A stretch of DNA of 64,000 bases from Diplodia intermedia (lineage: Eukaryota > Ascomycota > Dothideomycetes > Botryosphaeriales > Botryosphaeriaceae). Under the pieces are notes generated by a model. It had not been told where the DNA came from, ran no database searches, and was given only the letters and a program-made list of their open reading frames with translations. The position numbers and the translations under genes are program-made. This document shows positions 1 to 9,405 of the stretch, one piece after another (position 1 is the stretch's first letter; every line of letters begins with the position of its first letter). The DNA lies in NCBI GenBank assembly GCA_021495925.1, contig JAKEKT010000009.1, forward strand, positions 124,001 to 188,000, read 5' to 3'.

Positions 1-535
1 CATTGTCGACGTCGTCGATGTCATCACTGGTTGTGAGGAAGAGGTCGTCGTCGTTGTGGGGAGTGTGGGGAGAGGGACGTTTGTCATTGGTGACGGTGAG
101 GTTGTCGGTGTGGGCGTCCGAGAGGGGCATATCGCCGGAAATCGTAGACTGAGAGGGAGCGAACTCGGAGGAGCTGTCGCCAGCATCCGCGCCCGTGGAT
201 GACGGCCAGGCGCTGTGGGGAGGAGAAGAACGCATGGCGGGCATGCCGAGAGGAGGGGGAGTGGGAGCCACAACTACCCGAGGCGGCTGGGCAATCGCCG
301 CGATATCTGGTAGGGTTGTCAGCAAGATCCGGTGGGAATGGTGAGGCAGGGGACTGATGGGCTTACTGGGAGGAGATGAGGCGAGCCCGATGAGAGCGAG
401 GGCAGCATCGTTGTGGGCCTCCAAGGCCGTGTCTTGAGCAGCAAGGTCAGGGCGATGTCCGTGTGCATCATCCTCCACGGGGTTGAGTAGGTTCTCGATG
501 TGCATGGCTGCCCTGATTTCCTTGAAAGTTGACAT
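1..535 (-). CDS. N-terminal part of a putative transcription regulator (cut by window edge)
   Basis: An open frame runs without a stop from an ATG at 533-535 (minus) to the window edge, giving 178 residues. The protein begins MSTFKEIRAAMHIENLLNP. A short I-x-N-L-L-N-P motif near the N-terminus is, from memory, common in ascomycete DNA-binding regulators. The rest of what is visible is low-complexity: Pro/Ser-rich stretches around residues 55-110, then an acidic Asp-rich run near residues 165-178. No DNA-binding domain is visible, so it would have to lie beyond the edge. The frame has no apparent intron. The regulator call is an inference from the motif and composition; the open frame itself is seen directly. 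Confidence 0.55.
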   Translation of the reverse strand, partial: MSTFKEIRAAMHIENLLNPVEDDAHGHRPDLAAQDTALEAHNDAALALIGLASSPPSKPISPLPHHSHRILLTTLPDIAAIAQPPRVVVAPTPPPLGMPAMRSSPPHSAWPSSTGADAGDSSSEFAPSQSTISGDMPLSDAHTDNLTVTNDKRPSPHTPHNDDDLFLTTSDDIDDVDN

Positions 536-2315
536 GGCAGGGAACTTGGGAGGAGCGGAGGTGGACCTCAAGGCTGAGGCGGGCATGTTGGTCGACGAGC
601 CGGGGTGGTCAGAAGTGGGAAGAGCCGGGCCTGTTTGAGTGAACCGCACTTTTGACCGCGGAGGTTGATGTTCAGAGGCCGTGTTTGTGTTGTTGTCAAG
701 ACGCGAATGTTCTGGACGTGAAGTGGATGTTGAAAGAGCGAGCCGGGCGCAACGCGGGAGGAGTTTTATGTTTGCCACGACGAGTTGGTGCACAGCTCGG
801 ATGACCCAGGTAGACAAAGGCGGGCGGAAGTGCTTGACGGGGCGTTCTGCACAGCTGCTGGCTGACCGCTCATGGGATATCTGAACGTGGGGCGTGCCCG
901 GTCAAAAGGTCAATTCTGTAGTCGGTCAACCAAGGCACGGGACGGCGGAGAGCATCGAACCAATGGAAGGACGGCAAATTATGAGTCGACTGCGGCTGTT
1001 TTATCCACGCGGACCGGCCCGCGTACAACTGGCGCCCGATTCTTGGGGTGATGATGTAGCGCGTTGTATCGGTCACTTGCCGTGACGCATCCACGGTTTC
1101 ACCAGCCAATGGCCTTTGTATCCGCTGTCACCTTACTTCCTGAAAATTGCTGCTGGTGATTACGTGCTCGAATGTTGGCCACCGGGCTCTGTGCCATCAA
1201 GTGTTGGCAAGGCACCTGCATGCTCACGATGCACACTGTGAGCGGCTGAGCATTGCTAACAGTGGCAGATACGAAATGAACGAAACAGCGGCAAGGCGAA
1301 GATGAATGGGCGTCCTTTGAGCGAGGTGGTGAAATTGACGTAGCTTGTGGTTCAGCGACGAGATGTCCTGCGCGTCACCGCGGATCGGGGAGGACCCTGG
1401 TCCCTGTCTGTTGTCGCATACTAGCCTGACACTTACCACTCACGAAAACAACGAAACAGAAGTGAGATAAGTCACAATGAAATTGTAAGGCGCAGAACCA
1501 TTGTCATACAAAATTTGGCAAAGAGCCGCGATTTCCGGCGCGTCCAAAACTGACACGAGGAGGCAGTACGCGCACTCGATTCCACCTGGGCTGGATCTCC
1601 CCTGGATATGTGCCGTTCTTCTCTCGTCTACTCCCTCGCTCGCTCGCCGTTTGCCTCAGCGTGGTCCAGTGTTGTTGGAAAGCGCGCTTGCACGGGCGGA
1701 ATCGCCATCCGAAAACGCGCCACCTCACTCCACGGTTCTGGCTCACATGAGTTGTGCCGCCCATCCACGGTCGGCCGTCGCGAATGCACTTCTGCCCAAC
1801 TCTGCGCAGAGACCCTCCGCTCTTACCAGAACTGCCGCCGCACCACAGCATCTCCTCACATTGCGATGCACCGTCCTCCCGCCGAAAGCCTTTGCGGAAC
1901 AATTCTATGTCTTTCTGTCAATGAATACGGCTTCTCCCTACATTGACAACAAACATGGCGTTTCTGAGACGCGGAAATGGACAAAGGACCCTGGACAACA
2001 AACGGTGAGAGGTGGATGCGGGAATTCGCGCAGCTTGTCTCAGATAGTTTGACGGCATTCTATAGCACATCTATGAAGAACGATGAGTGCACAAAAGACA
2101 GCGGCGGATGGCGTCCCATACCAGTCGGCCTCAGGCCGTGCCCCGAGGCGGGCATGCTGCTACAGGGGCGTTGACGTCACTCTGGAACAGCGCAGCCCGG
2201 CTGCTGGCGCCTGCCAGCAGCCCCGAGCCAGGAACCAGCAAGACCATGCAAACGGCAATGTAAATCCACAAATATACTCTAAATTGGAACGCCGCCTGAC
2301 GGCCACGGGGCGCCC
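536..2315. other. Intergenic, no supported gene
   Basis: Frames of up to 183 codons exist here on both strands, overlapping each other near 1500-2050, but none shows a recognisable domain, plausible composition or splice-consistent extension. The left part would hold the promoter and 5' leader of the leftward gene ending at 535; the right part would hold the 3' end of the antiporter transcript. Confidence 0.5.
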
Positions 2316-3800
2316 TCAATCGTCCATTTCCGCCTCCTCTTCCCATTCTTCCTCCTCGACTTCGTCTTCATCATGCACCATCGAGCCAAGCCCATCCGTC
2401 TCCGCCCCGATCAATGGCGCCCTCTCGCCCTCCTTCCGCGCGAAATGGCTCCCCACGCTGATCGCCAGGGTGCTCAGGCCATGCACCATCGTCGAGCCGA
2501 GCACGATAAAGCACACGACGGGCCAAACGACGAGTGTGGCCAGCTGTCGCTGGGTAGGGAGTCTGTCGTCGCCGGTCGGCGGGTACGGCAGCGGCTCCGA
2601 GGTGCCGGTCTCGAGCTGGGCGCGGGCCTCGAGGGCGAGGAAGAGGGCGCCCACGCCCATGGGGCCGAAGTGGCCTGCGAACAGGGCTTCGCGGTAGGTC
2701 TGCAGGTCCGGAATGAACGGCTTCGCGGCGAGGACGGCGGGGAGGCGGCGGAGGAGCAGGATGCCGACGAGGAGGGCGAGGAGGCGGCCGGGGCCGAGAG
2801 AGACGGAGGAGCTGATGGTGGAGGGCAGGGAGGTTGAGGAGAACTCGGCCCAGGGGATGCTGGCGCCGAAGAGGACGAACATGGCGCTGTTCAGGATCAG
2901 GTCGATGATGTGCGGCAGCCGCGTCTGGGCGATCTCGCGCCGGAACCAGCCGTCGTGGTTGAAGCCGACGCCGGCGCTGAAGGCGAGCAGGAAGTCGTCG
3001 GTGCCCAGCGTCGCCGCCACGCCCGTGCAGAAGACGGCAGCGAGCAGGTAGAAGACGAGGTAGGACGCGCGCCCGATGAAGTCGCGTGCGTGCACGAAGC
3101 GGAGCATACGGTTGGCAGCAAAGCCCAGGGCGACGCCCAGCACTACGCCAAACAGGCACTGCCACAGGATGGTGATGAGGAACCATTCCTTGATCGCTTC
3201 GCCGGCGGTTGGGCTCATCAGCGCAAAGATGCCGACGTACAGGAAGGGGAAGGAGGCGCCGTCGTTGCAGCCGCTCTCGGCCGACAGCAACCGCCGCAGG
3301 CGCTTAGGCACGCGCGTCGAAAACTGCGAGTTAGACAGCACCGAGGCGGCCAGCACGGGATCGGTTGGGGTCATGCAGGCAGAGACGATGAGGGCGACGA
3401 CGAAGTCGACCCCGATCAGCGCCCAGATGAGGACGGCGCACACGAGCCAGCCGAACACCATGACCGGCCCGACCAGCACGAGCACGCTCTGCCAGTTGCC
3501 CCGCGGGCCGAAGCTGAAGAAGCCCGGCGGCAGCTCGATGCCGGTGGAGAAGACCTGGATGCCCAGGATTAGGCGCGTCAGCTCTTGCATGTGCAGGTCG
3601 TCCATGCCCCAGCGGTGCGGGTACAGGACGCCGGCGCCACGCGGGCCGAAGATGATACCGAAGAGCGTGGCCAGCGGCGGCTCCGACAGGTGCAGGCGGT
3701 TGCGGATGAAGAGCGAGAAGAGGGCGTAGACGATGAGGAACGAGGACAGCACGATGTAGGTCAGGTGCGGTGCTGTCGGTTCTAGCTGGGACCACGCCAT
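2316..3800 (-). CDS. Na+/H+ antiporter, Nha1/Sod2 type (CPA1 family)
   Basis: A single-exon gene of 494 residues starting at the ATG at 3798-3800. It is a multi-span membrane protein whose hydrophobic segments fill residues of about 15-425. Family hallmarks are visible: T-P-T-D-P-V-L-A in the ion-binding region and A-E-S-G-C-N-D-G shortly after, the conserved acidic residues of fungal plasma-membrane alkali-cation/proton antiporters. Such proteins export Na+ (and often K+) in exchange for protons and set salt and pH tolerance. Yeast Nha1 has a very long cytoplasmic tail; this protein ends soon after the membrane domain with a short, strongly acidic tail (Glu/Asp-rich, last about 20 residues), so it resembles the short Sod2-like forms. 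No intron is evident. Confidence in family is high; the transported ion is inferred. Confidence 0.9.
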   Translation of the reverse strand: MAWSQLEPTAPHLTYIVLSSFLIVYALFSLFIRNRLHLSEPPLATLFGIIFGPRGAGVLYPHRWGMDDLHMQELTRLILGIQVFSTGIELPPGFFSFGPRGNWQSVLVLVGPVMVFGWLVCAVLIWALIGVDFVVALIVSACMTPTDPVLAASVLSNSQFSTRVPKRLRRLLSAESGCNDGASFPFLYVGIFALMSPTAGEAIKEWFLITILWQCLFGVVLGVALGFAANRMLRFVHARDFIGRASYLVFYLLAAVFCTGVAATLGTDDFLLAFSAGVGFNHDGWFRREIAQTRLPHIIDLILNSAMFVLFGASIPWAEFSSTSLPSTISSSVSLGPGRLLALLVGILLLRRLPAVLAAKPFIPDLQTYREALFAGHFGPMGVGALFLALEARAQLETGTSEPLPYPPTGDDRLPTQRQLATLVVWPVVCFIVLGSTMVHGLSTLAISVGSHFARKEGERAPLIGAETDGLGSMVHDEDEVEEEEWEEEAEMDD

Positions 3801-4798
3801 GGCTGCGGCGATCAGAGCTGCAAGGGAGAGGGAACGAAAGTATTCTGGGCGAAGCGGCTGGCTCGGCGATGCGCTGACGATGATGGAGGCGCGCGACGGC
3901 TTGGACTGGAGGACGAGGAGTTGAGAGAGCTGGCACGGTGCGAGCGGCCCTGTCTACTGATAGATTGTGGGAAAGTATTTTGTTGATGGCTGAAAAGCCA
4001 GGTACGGCGGCGCCCTTGGTGATGACGCAGTTCACGGCTGCATCCCGGCCGCGCTAGTTCGACCGGGCACTGCTCTACCACGGCTAACCTCTTCTGTTCC
4101 AGACTTCTCATCATCTGCACCATGCTGGACGTCCTTGATATTATCAGGCCTGCGAGGGAATACAGTTTTGTCAATGCTGTCAGCGGTCGGGTGCCATTTC
4201 CGCGAGCTGGGGTCGCGCAAATATCTCGAGCGGGCGGCCACCAGATTCCCGCGCCCCACTTTACTTGATCTGGAAGGTTTGATGTCCAACGACACTTCAT
4301 CGCAATACAATGGCCAAGTAGTGGAAAATGGGCCTGTCGTGCATCTACATTATGTTAGCGATGGTTCCTCTCGCCAGTGAAGTTGCACGCGTGGATTGCA
4401 GATCAACGGGAAGCAGATGTGAGAGGACAGGCCGGATCAGGAAGCTCCCATGGAGTTCTGATGAAGTGAGAATGACACAAGCTACTTTGCACAGAACAGC
4501 TATCGTGCTTCTCACTGAACGTGGCGTTGACATTCTCTGCTCCAAGCATCGGCATCACGTTGCCGTCACAGGAAGCGCGATTCGAAACTACCAACCTGCG
4601 TTGTGAGTGAGAGTTAAACGTCCCACCGGGGCGCGCCTTCCAAATCCGCCAAGGCCGCATCTCCCAGCTTCCATCGGCTTCCGACGCTCTGCCGATGTAT
4701 GCATTCACAGCTCGCTGCACCTGCTATAAAGATCTGCGCTGGAGCTCTTCTCTCAATCCTCCTCACCGCTCTGACCGTCGCATCGCTGCTCAACCACC
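3801..4798. other. Divergent intergenic region between antiporter and the repeat gene
   Basis: About 1 kb separates the antiporter start (minus) from the next start (plus), so both promoters should lie here. No coding frame is convincing. A TATAAA sequence lies near 4726-4731, about 70 bp before the rightward ATG. Confidence 0.5.
4726..4731 (+). promoter_or_regulatory. TATA-like box of the repeat gene at 4799
   Basis: TATAAA about 70 bp before the ATG at 4799, a usual spacing for a fungal core promoter. Short motif, so support is modest. Confidence 0.4.
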
Positions 4799-5230
4799 AT
4801 GCGAAGCTCACCGACGGGCGATCCGCCCGAGTCACCCAACGTAAGCTCCCGACTACCTTTTCGTCCACAGCTTGAGATAACCTTGAAGATAGTTTCCGAC
4901 TACTGATATCTCGTCCAGGCGGTTCCGACCGAAGAGCTCGTCGCCACCCTCAGCGGCAAATGGGGCGACGACAAGCTCAAGTGGCTGCCACCTCTGAGCC
5001 ACCACTACATCATTGACGTAGAGGACTGGCCTCCCCGTCTTCTCAAGGCTATGTACGCTCTGGCCGACCGCACGCGCACCTTTGCAGATCGTGACTACGT
5101 CATGAAACGCCTTCAAATGACAATTGTCGAGTTCCATGATGGCGAGAGGTATAATTTCAGCCCGCCGCCAAGCAAGGAAGTGCTTGCCGACCAGCTCGCT
5201 TGGGATGCTGAGACTTTGCTCGGCAAGCTC

Positions 5231-6087
5231 CGGCCTGCCCTCGGTTTCATTGATGGTATTGTCGCGCTCTGGGGCGAAGATGTTACATCCAAACTCCAGC
5301 TCAGCCCCATTACGCACCACAGTGCTCTGGAATGGGCTGTCAACTTTCTCGATGTCACGGAAGAGGCTTTCAAGGAATGGGGCGAAGAAGTTCGGTCCTG
5401 GTTCACAAACGACGCCCTCATGCATCCCGATACTGCTCGCCGAACGGCCGAAAAGCTTCGTGATGCCATGAACGAGGTTGTCAGGGCATGGGGCGAAGAT
5501 GTGAGGCCTTGGTTCAGACCCAACTCCACTACCAGGGCTCGCAGCAAGCGGCAAGCGGATTGTAATCTATCAATCAATCCGATTGCAAGCGGCCTCAGAT
5601 ACCCGGATTGACAGGGGTTTCAATCTCAAGCGCTTGAGATTGCAATCGGGCTTCAGACCCCCGATTGATTGCAAGCGCTTGTCAAGCATTTATACGTCAT
5701 CCTCCTACTATATTAGGCTTAGCTCTTACTATAACTAGTGATTACTAATTCACGGGGCTTATAAAAGATCTAAGTACTTACGTATTCGAAGATCCGAAGC
5801 TCCGAGAACACCCCTTATGGTAAGAGCTAAGCCTAATATAGTAGGAGAATAACGTCATAGAGATTAACAAGCGCTTGTCAATCTATCAATCAATCCAAGC
5901 GCAATCCTTGGCGATTGATTGATTAACCTGAAGACACCCCTTTGATTGCAATCGGACCCCAGGACCCCGATTGCGCTTGTCAATCAGATCAATCGCGAGC
6001 CCTGTCCACTACGCACCCCAGTACTGCTCTAGAAACGGCCGAAAAGCTGCGCGATGCCATGATCAAGTTTGCGGCTGAGAATCCAAA
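5231..6087 (+). repeat. Tandem 36-37-residue W-G-E-D-V repeats
   Basis: Three successive coding units start at W-G-E-D-V-T, W-G-E-E-V-R and W-G-E-D-V-R; a weaker unit begins earlier at W-G-D-D-K-L. Units two and three share W-F...H-P-x-T-A...T-A-E-K-L-R-D-A-M. The third unit is split by the MITE; across the empty site its spacing matches unit two exactly. Confidence 0.65.
5525..6012. mobile_element. hAT-like MITE (472 bp) with 8-bp target duplication
   Basis: The element spans 5533-6004. Its ends are a perfect 10-bp terminal inverted repeat: CAGGGCTCGC at 5533-5542 and GCGAGCCCTG at 5995-6004. Identical 8-bp direct repeats TCCACTAC flank it at 5525-5532 and 6005-6012. An 8-bp duplication and ends starting CAGGG are classical for hAT transposons (family knowledge). 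There is no transposase frame, so it is a non-autonomous MITE. The interior is built of palindromes and repeats: a perfect 22-bp palindrome at 5621-5642, CAAGCGCTTG palindromes near 5672-5681 and 5868-5877, a 16-bp direct repeat (ATCTATCAATCAATCC) at 5565-5580 and 5881-5896, and a perfect 27-bp inverted repeat at 5703-5729 / 5820-5846. Subterminal motifs of this kind often bind hAT transposase (inference). It interrupts the coding region of the gene starting at 4799. Confidence 0.85.
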
Positions 6088-6347
6088 GCCAAAGGCCACC
6101 ATGAAGGCCCTCATCAACCGTGCGATGCAAGAGCGGGCACCGAACGAAGCTACCGAATCTCGCAGGGTCACTCTCGAAGACTTCCGCGCCGCTGAGAGCA
6201 AGTACAAGCGCCATTACCCGCATTTGAAGAAGCAGCTACAGAATAACTTCAAGGCTCGCACCGCCGGCAAGCAACAGCTCATGAAAAAGGCGACAGGCGC
6301 TGCGCATGGTTCCAAGGAAAAGCGCGCCAGACCTTCCAGTAGCCAAG

Positions 6348-6539
6348 TCGCTTACGAGGCCAGTAGCAAGGGCAAAGGATCTCCCGGTGGCGATGCCGCT
6401 CACGAGGCCACTAACAAGCGCAAGGGATCTCCCGCTCGCAAGGCCGCTCGCGAGGCCAAGCACAAACGCACCGGATCTCTCCGTGGCGAGGCCGCTCATG
6501 AGGCCAAGTCTGACAAAGCTTTGGAAAGCCCGGCGGGCG
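6348..6539 (+). repeat. Four 16-residue basic repeats
   Basis: Four adjacent 48-nt coding units each begin A-[YHR]-E-A and carry K-x-K/T-G-S-P/L; the last copy is the most diverged. They give the tail of the disrupted protein a strongly basic, Ala/Lys/Ser-rich character, like nucleic-acid-binding tails. Function is not known. Confidence 0.6.
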
Positions 6540-6613
6540 GTCAGCTTGGCTTCGGCTCTGCTTCCCACGCCGCTCGCCAGGGGTTGGTTCGCGCTCACAA
6601 CAGAGGAACGTAA

Positions 6614-7266
6614 CGGTAGACGAGAGTCTGGCGGAGAAAGTTGGAACATTGGATCAGAAGGTGAGATCATTGAAAGCCAAAGCTCACTGATAAGAGCCAC
6701 TGACATGAAGAGTAGACTGAATTACGCAAGGAGGATATTTCGCCAAACACTGGCCGTCTCATCGCCTTGGATCTTCTTACTGTCCCTGCTTCCCTTTGTC
6801 CGCATTCTTACGATCGAACTCTTTTGTCTACAAAGAGAGATTATCAAAGGAATGGGAAACAGCTGTGAAGTCGAATGCTCATGCATGTAGACATGGCCCT
6901 TGCTTAGACGAGGGCTTCAAGCAGTTATGGAGTACCGATTAAAGCTTTGCGATTCCTGTGACATGCCTGAGTGTTCATTCGTGCAAAGTCAAATGTTGAC
7001 AAGTTCACGGGTAGCTTGGTTGCCAATACTACTAGCACCACTAGTACTCTATGATGCTTCGTACTTAGCTTGAATCAACTGTTACTGACTGGAATAATTG
7101 ACGTTTGTTCATAGTACAAGACTAAGTCTTAATCCAGTTTAGCGCTATCGCGCTGCATAATCCGTGTACCTGCTTCGAAATACAAAACGGTGTGATTCAT
7201 CGGCTTCAACTCCACCCCGGTCATAACCCGCACATCCACCGTCCCAATTCGATCTGACCGTTAAAA
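6614..7266. other. Intergenic
   Basis: No supported gene. A frame of about 190 codons overlaps the end of the preceding gene in another register and has no recognisable features. The right end should carry the promoter of the acetyltransferase gene. Confidence 0.45.
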
Positions 7267-8013
7267 ATGGCTAGCTCTCAGCGAGACGGCAGGCCCCTCG
7301 GCCCCATGGTCGAGCCCCGCCCCGCCCTCTGCCCAGACCGCAGACACTTTCAAGGCCGACACGCCACGCTGCGATCGCTCGCTCCCTCCGACGCCGACAC
7401 GCTGTTTCCGTTGATCAGCGGTCCCGACAATGCCTGGCTCTTCGACTACACGTCCGACGAGCCCGTCACCACCTCTACCAGAGGCCGGGAGAGTTTCGAT
7501 GCCGCCATCGCCCGGAAATCCGCATCCAAGGACCCGCTTTTCTTCGCCGTTCTCGTCGACGGCAAAGTCCTCGGCTGGCTCTCGCTGATGCGCATTGACG
7601 CCGCCAACGGTGTCGCGGAGATTGGACACGTCCTGTTCTCGCCCCCGATGCAGCGCACGGCGGCGGCAACGGAAGCGGTCTACCTGCTCGCTCGATACGT
7701 GTTCGAGGACCTGCGGTACCGGCGGTTGGAGTGGAAGGCGAACGACCTGAACGAGGCGAGCAAGCGGGCGGCGGTGCGGCTGGGATTCGTGTGGGAGGGG
7801 CGGTTCAGAGCGCACATGGTTGCCAAGGGGCGGAGGAGGGATACGGCGTGGTTCTCGATGGTGGAAGAGGACTGGTTTGGGAATGATGGAAAAGGCGGCG
7901 CCGGAAACGCGTTGGAAAGGTGGTTAGACGAGGCGAATTTCGATGGCGATGGGAAGCAGAGGAGGAAGCTGGAGGACATCAGGAAGGACGTGATTGGCGG
8001 AGTGCATCCGTAG
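7267..8013 (+). CDS. GNAT-family N-acetyltransferase (RimJ/RimL-like)
   Basis: A single-exon gene of 248 residues. It has the layout of the Acetyltransf_3 group of GNAT enzymes: an N-terminal strand with R-H-A-T-L-R-S-L, the central strand F-F-A-V-L-V-D-G-K-V-L-G-W-L-S-L, then A-E-I-G-H-V-L-F-S-P followed by a helix with the A-T-E-A-V-Y-L-L segment that normally cradles the acetyl-CoA pyrophosphate. Near the end is R-L-E-W-K-A-N-D-L-N-E-A-S-K-R-A-A-V-R-L-G-F, the usual C-terminal GNAT signature, then R-R-R-D-T-A-W-F-S as in RimJ/RimL-type proteins. These enzymes move an acetyl group from acetyl-CoA to an amine; many fungal members act on small molecules or protein N-termini. The substrate cannot be told. 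No signal peptide is seen. Confidence 0.88.
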   Translation: MASSQRDGRPLGPMVEPRPALCPDRRHFQGRHATLRSLAPSDADTLFPLISGPDNAWLFDYTSDEPVTTSTRGRESFDAAIARKSASKDPLFFAVLVDGKVLGWLSLMRIDAANGVAEIGHVLFSPPMQRTAAATEAVYLLARYVFEDLRYRRLEWKANDLNEASKRAAVRLGFVWEGRFRAHMVAKGRRRDTAWFSMVEEDWFGNDGKGGAGNALERWLDEANFDGDGKQRRKLEDIRKDVIGGVHP

Positions 8014-8583
8014 GCGAGACGTGGTACCACAAGATTATAGATCTGGCAGCTGTTTGTGCGCTGTAACTTCACCGACGGCATGGGACAGACGTCAGCCCTA
8101 CGCTAGCGCGCTGCGGGGAGCTGCGTCGATCGCCTCGGCAAAGGGGCTGCATTGCCAGTGTTTCTTCCCACCGCCCGTTCTCGTGCGTACCGGTAATCCC
8201 GCCCGGCTCCTCCCCTTCCCTCCCTTGCCGGCCCGTGTCGCGCCCGCCGCAGATGCCCGACCGCATCGTCCCCTCGTCGGTGCTGCTGCATCAACACCAC
8301 CGTCCTTCCCACACCACCTCCGCGGCGCCAGCGACCCGGCCGAGACGCGACCGAACCCCGCAAAGTTGCGGCGGCACACGACACCGACCGCCCCGCGCGC
8401 CCGCCAAAACCCACATGCTCTGACTCCGTCCCTCGTCACGAGCAAAGAAATACGTACCTCTCTCGCACGACCACCGGCACCACCGCCCTCTTCACCGCGC
8501 GTCTGCAAAGTGTGCTCCATCCCGACAGAATCTCGCCGAACAACCCTGCCCACCCACACCACACCACACCGCCACCGAGCACC
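8014..8583. other. Intergenic, CT/CA-rich leader region
   Basis: No supported gene. The sequence before 8584 is rich in C, CT and CAC runs, as in many ascomycete 5' leaders. Confidence 0.45.
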
Positions 8584-9405
8584 ATGGCGGCCCAACCCCC
8601 CATCGTCGCCCTCCCGCCGCTCCCGCCGCTCCAAACCGCCCTCCTCGGCCTCCTCCTCCCCGTCCTCGCCTACATCGCCCACACCCTCCACGCCCTGCTC
8701 GCCTCGCAACGCGCCGCGGCCGCCGCCCAAGCCGCCTCGACCGCCGCCCTCCTCCACGAACTGCGCGACACGGCCGCCGCCGCGCGCGACGCAGCCACCG
8801 CGGTCCGCGACACCGGCGGCGCGGCGGCGGCAACGGCAACGGCCGGCGTCGAGAAGGAGCTCGGGCGGGCGACGCGGGCGGTGGAGAAGGTCGCGGGCGC
8901 GGTCGAGGGGTGGGAGCGGCGGTGGAGGGAGGAGAACGGCGGGGGCGGCAGCAGCAACAACAACAACAACGGGAACAATGACGGCAGCAATGGGTTGGCG
9001 AACGGGCACGTGCGGAGGGGAAGCGCGGGGAGCACGCGGTCGATGTACTATCAGCAGCAGGAGGACAGTGATTTGTACAGGCGCAAGGTCGAGGCGATGG
9101 AGGGCCTGAGGCGGCTGATGGAGGCGCAGCCCGCGCCGTTGGTCGAGGACGAGGATCTGTATCGGAGGCGGGTCGAGGCGTTGGAGGGGCTGAGGAGGGT
9201 GTTGGAGATGCAGCCCGGGGTGCAGGGGTACAATGGGGTTGCGGCCGCGGCGGGGAGGAAGAAGGTGGCGGCGGGGAGAGGGGGCGCCGTCGGAGGAGGG
9301 GGAGGGATGAATTTCGGGGCTGCGCTGAGTGTGAGGAGCGAGGGGAGGGCGCTGAAGAAGGAGAGGAGTGCGGAAACGTTGGGGGAGAGCTTGCTGGATT
9401 TGTGA
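8584..9405 (+). CDS. Hypothetical protein with N-terminal membrane helix and a duplicated helical motif
   Basis: The start is chosen at 8584 because ACCATGG gives a good initiation context; the same frame is open upstream to 8512. The 273-residue product has a hydrophobic helix at about residues 14-38 (L-Q-T-A-L-L-G-L-L-L-P-V-L-A-Y-I), then an Ala-rich helical stretch likely to form a coiled coil to about residue 115. An Asn/Gly-rich linker follows, encoded partly by an AAC triplet run near 8955-8972. Two copies of a 21-residue motif come next, each beginning D-L-Y-R-R and carrying E-G-L-R-R (about residues 160-205). The tail is Gly/Arg-rich and ends E-S-L-L-D-L. I do not recognise the family. 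It is likely a membrane-anchored protein with a cytosolic helical part. Confidence 0.65.
   Translation: MAAQPPIVALPPLPPLQTALLGLLLPVLAYIAHTLHALLASQRAAAAAQAASTAALLHELRDTAAAARDAATAVRDTGGAAAATATAGVEKELGRATRAVEKVAGAVEGWERRWREENGGGGSSNNNNNGNNDGSNGLANGHVRRGSAGSTRSMYYQQQEDSDLYRRKVEAMEGLRRLMEAQPAPLVEDEDLYRRRVEALEGLRRVLEMQPGVQGYNGVAAAAGRKKVAAGRGGAVGGGGGMNFGAALSVRSEGRALKKERSAETLGESLLDL

Larger units (their letters stand above)
4799..6613 (+). pseudogene. Repeat-containing protein gene of unknown function, disrupted by a hAT-like MITE
   Basis: Model: exon 1 4799-4840 (MRSSPTGDPPESPN), intron 4841-4918 (GTAAGC...CAG), then exon 2 from 4919. The frame stays open to a TGA at 5609-5611 that lies inside an inserted 472-bp element (5533-6004). 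The same frame resumes after the element and runs to a TAA ending at 6613. Without the insertion and one copy of its 8-bp target duplication the gene would encode about 418 residues; as it stands the upstream part gives 244. The N-terminal half has 36-37-residue repeats starting with W-G-[ED]-[DE], with an H-P-x-T-A...T-A-E-K-L-R-D-A core. The C-terminal quarter is basic with four 16-residue repeats. No known family is recognised. The insertion plus target duplication is 480 bp, a multiple of three, which is why the frame matches on both sides. Splicing out part of the element is possible but unproven. Confidence 0.7.

Noticed and set aside
1501..2052. A 183-codon plus-strand frame near 1.5-2 kb
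   Set aside because: No domain, no plausible composition, and an equally long overlapping frame on the other strand.
2373..3729. Long plus-strand frames opposite the antiporter
   Set aside because: They mirror the antiporter codons; the minus strand has family motifs and membrane segments.
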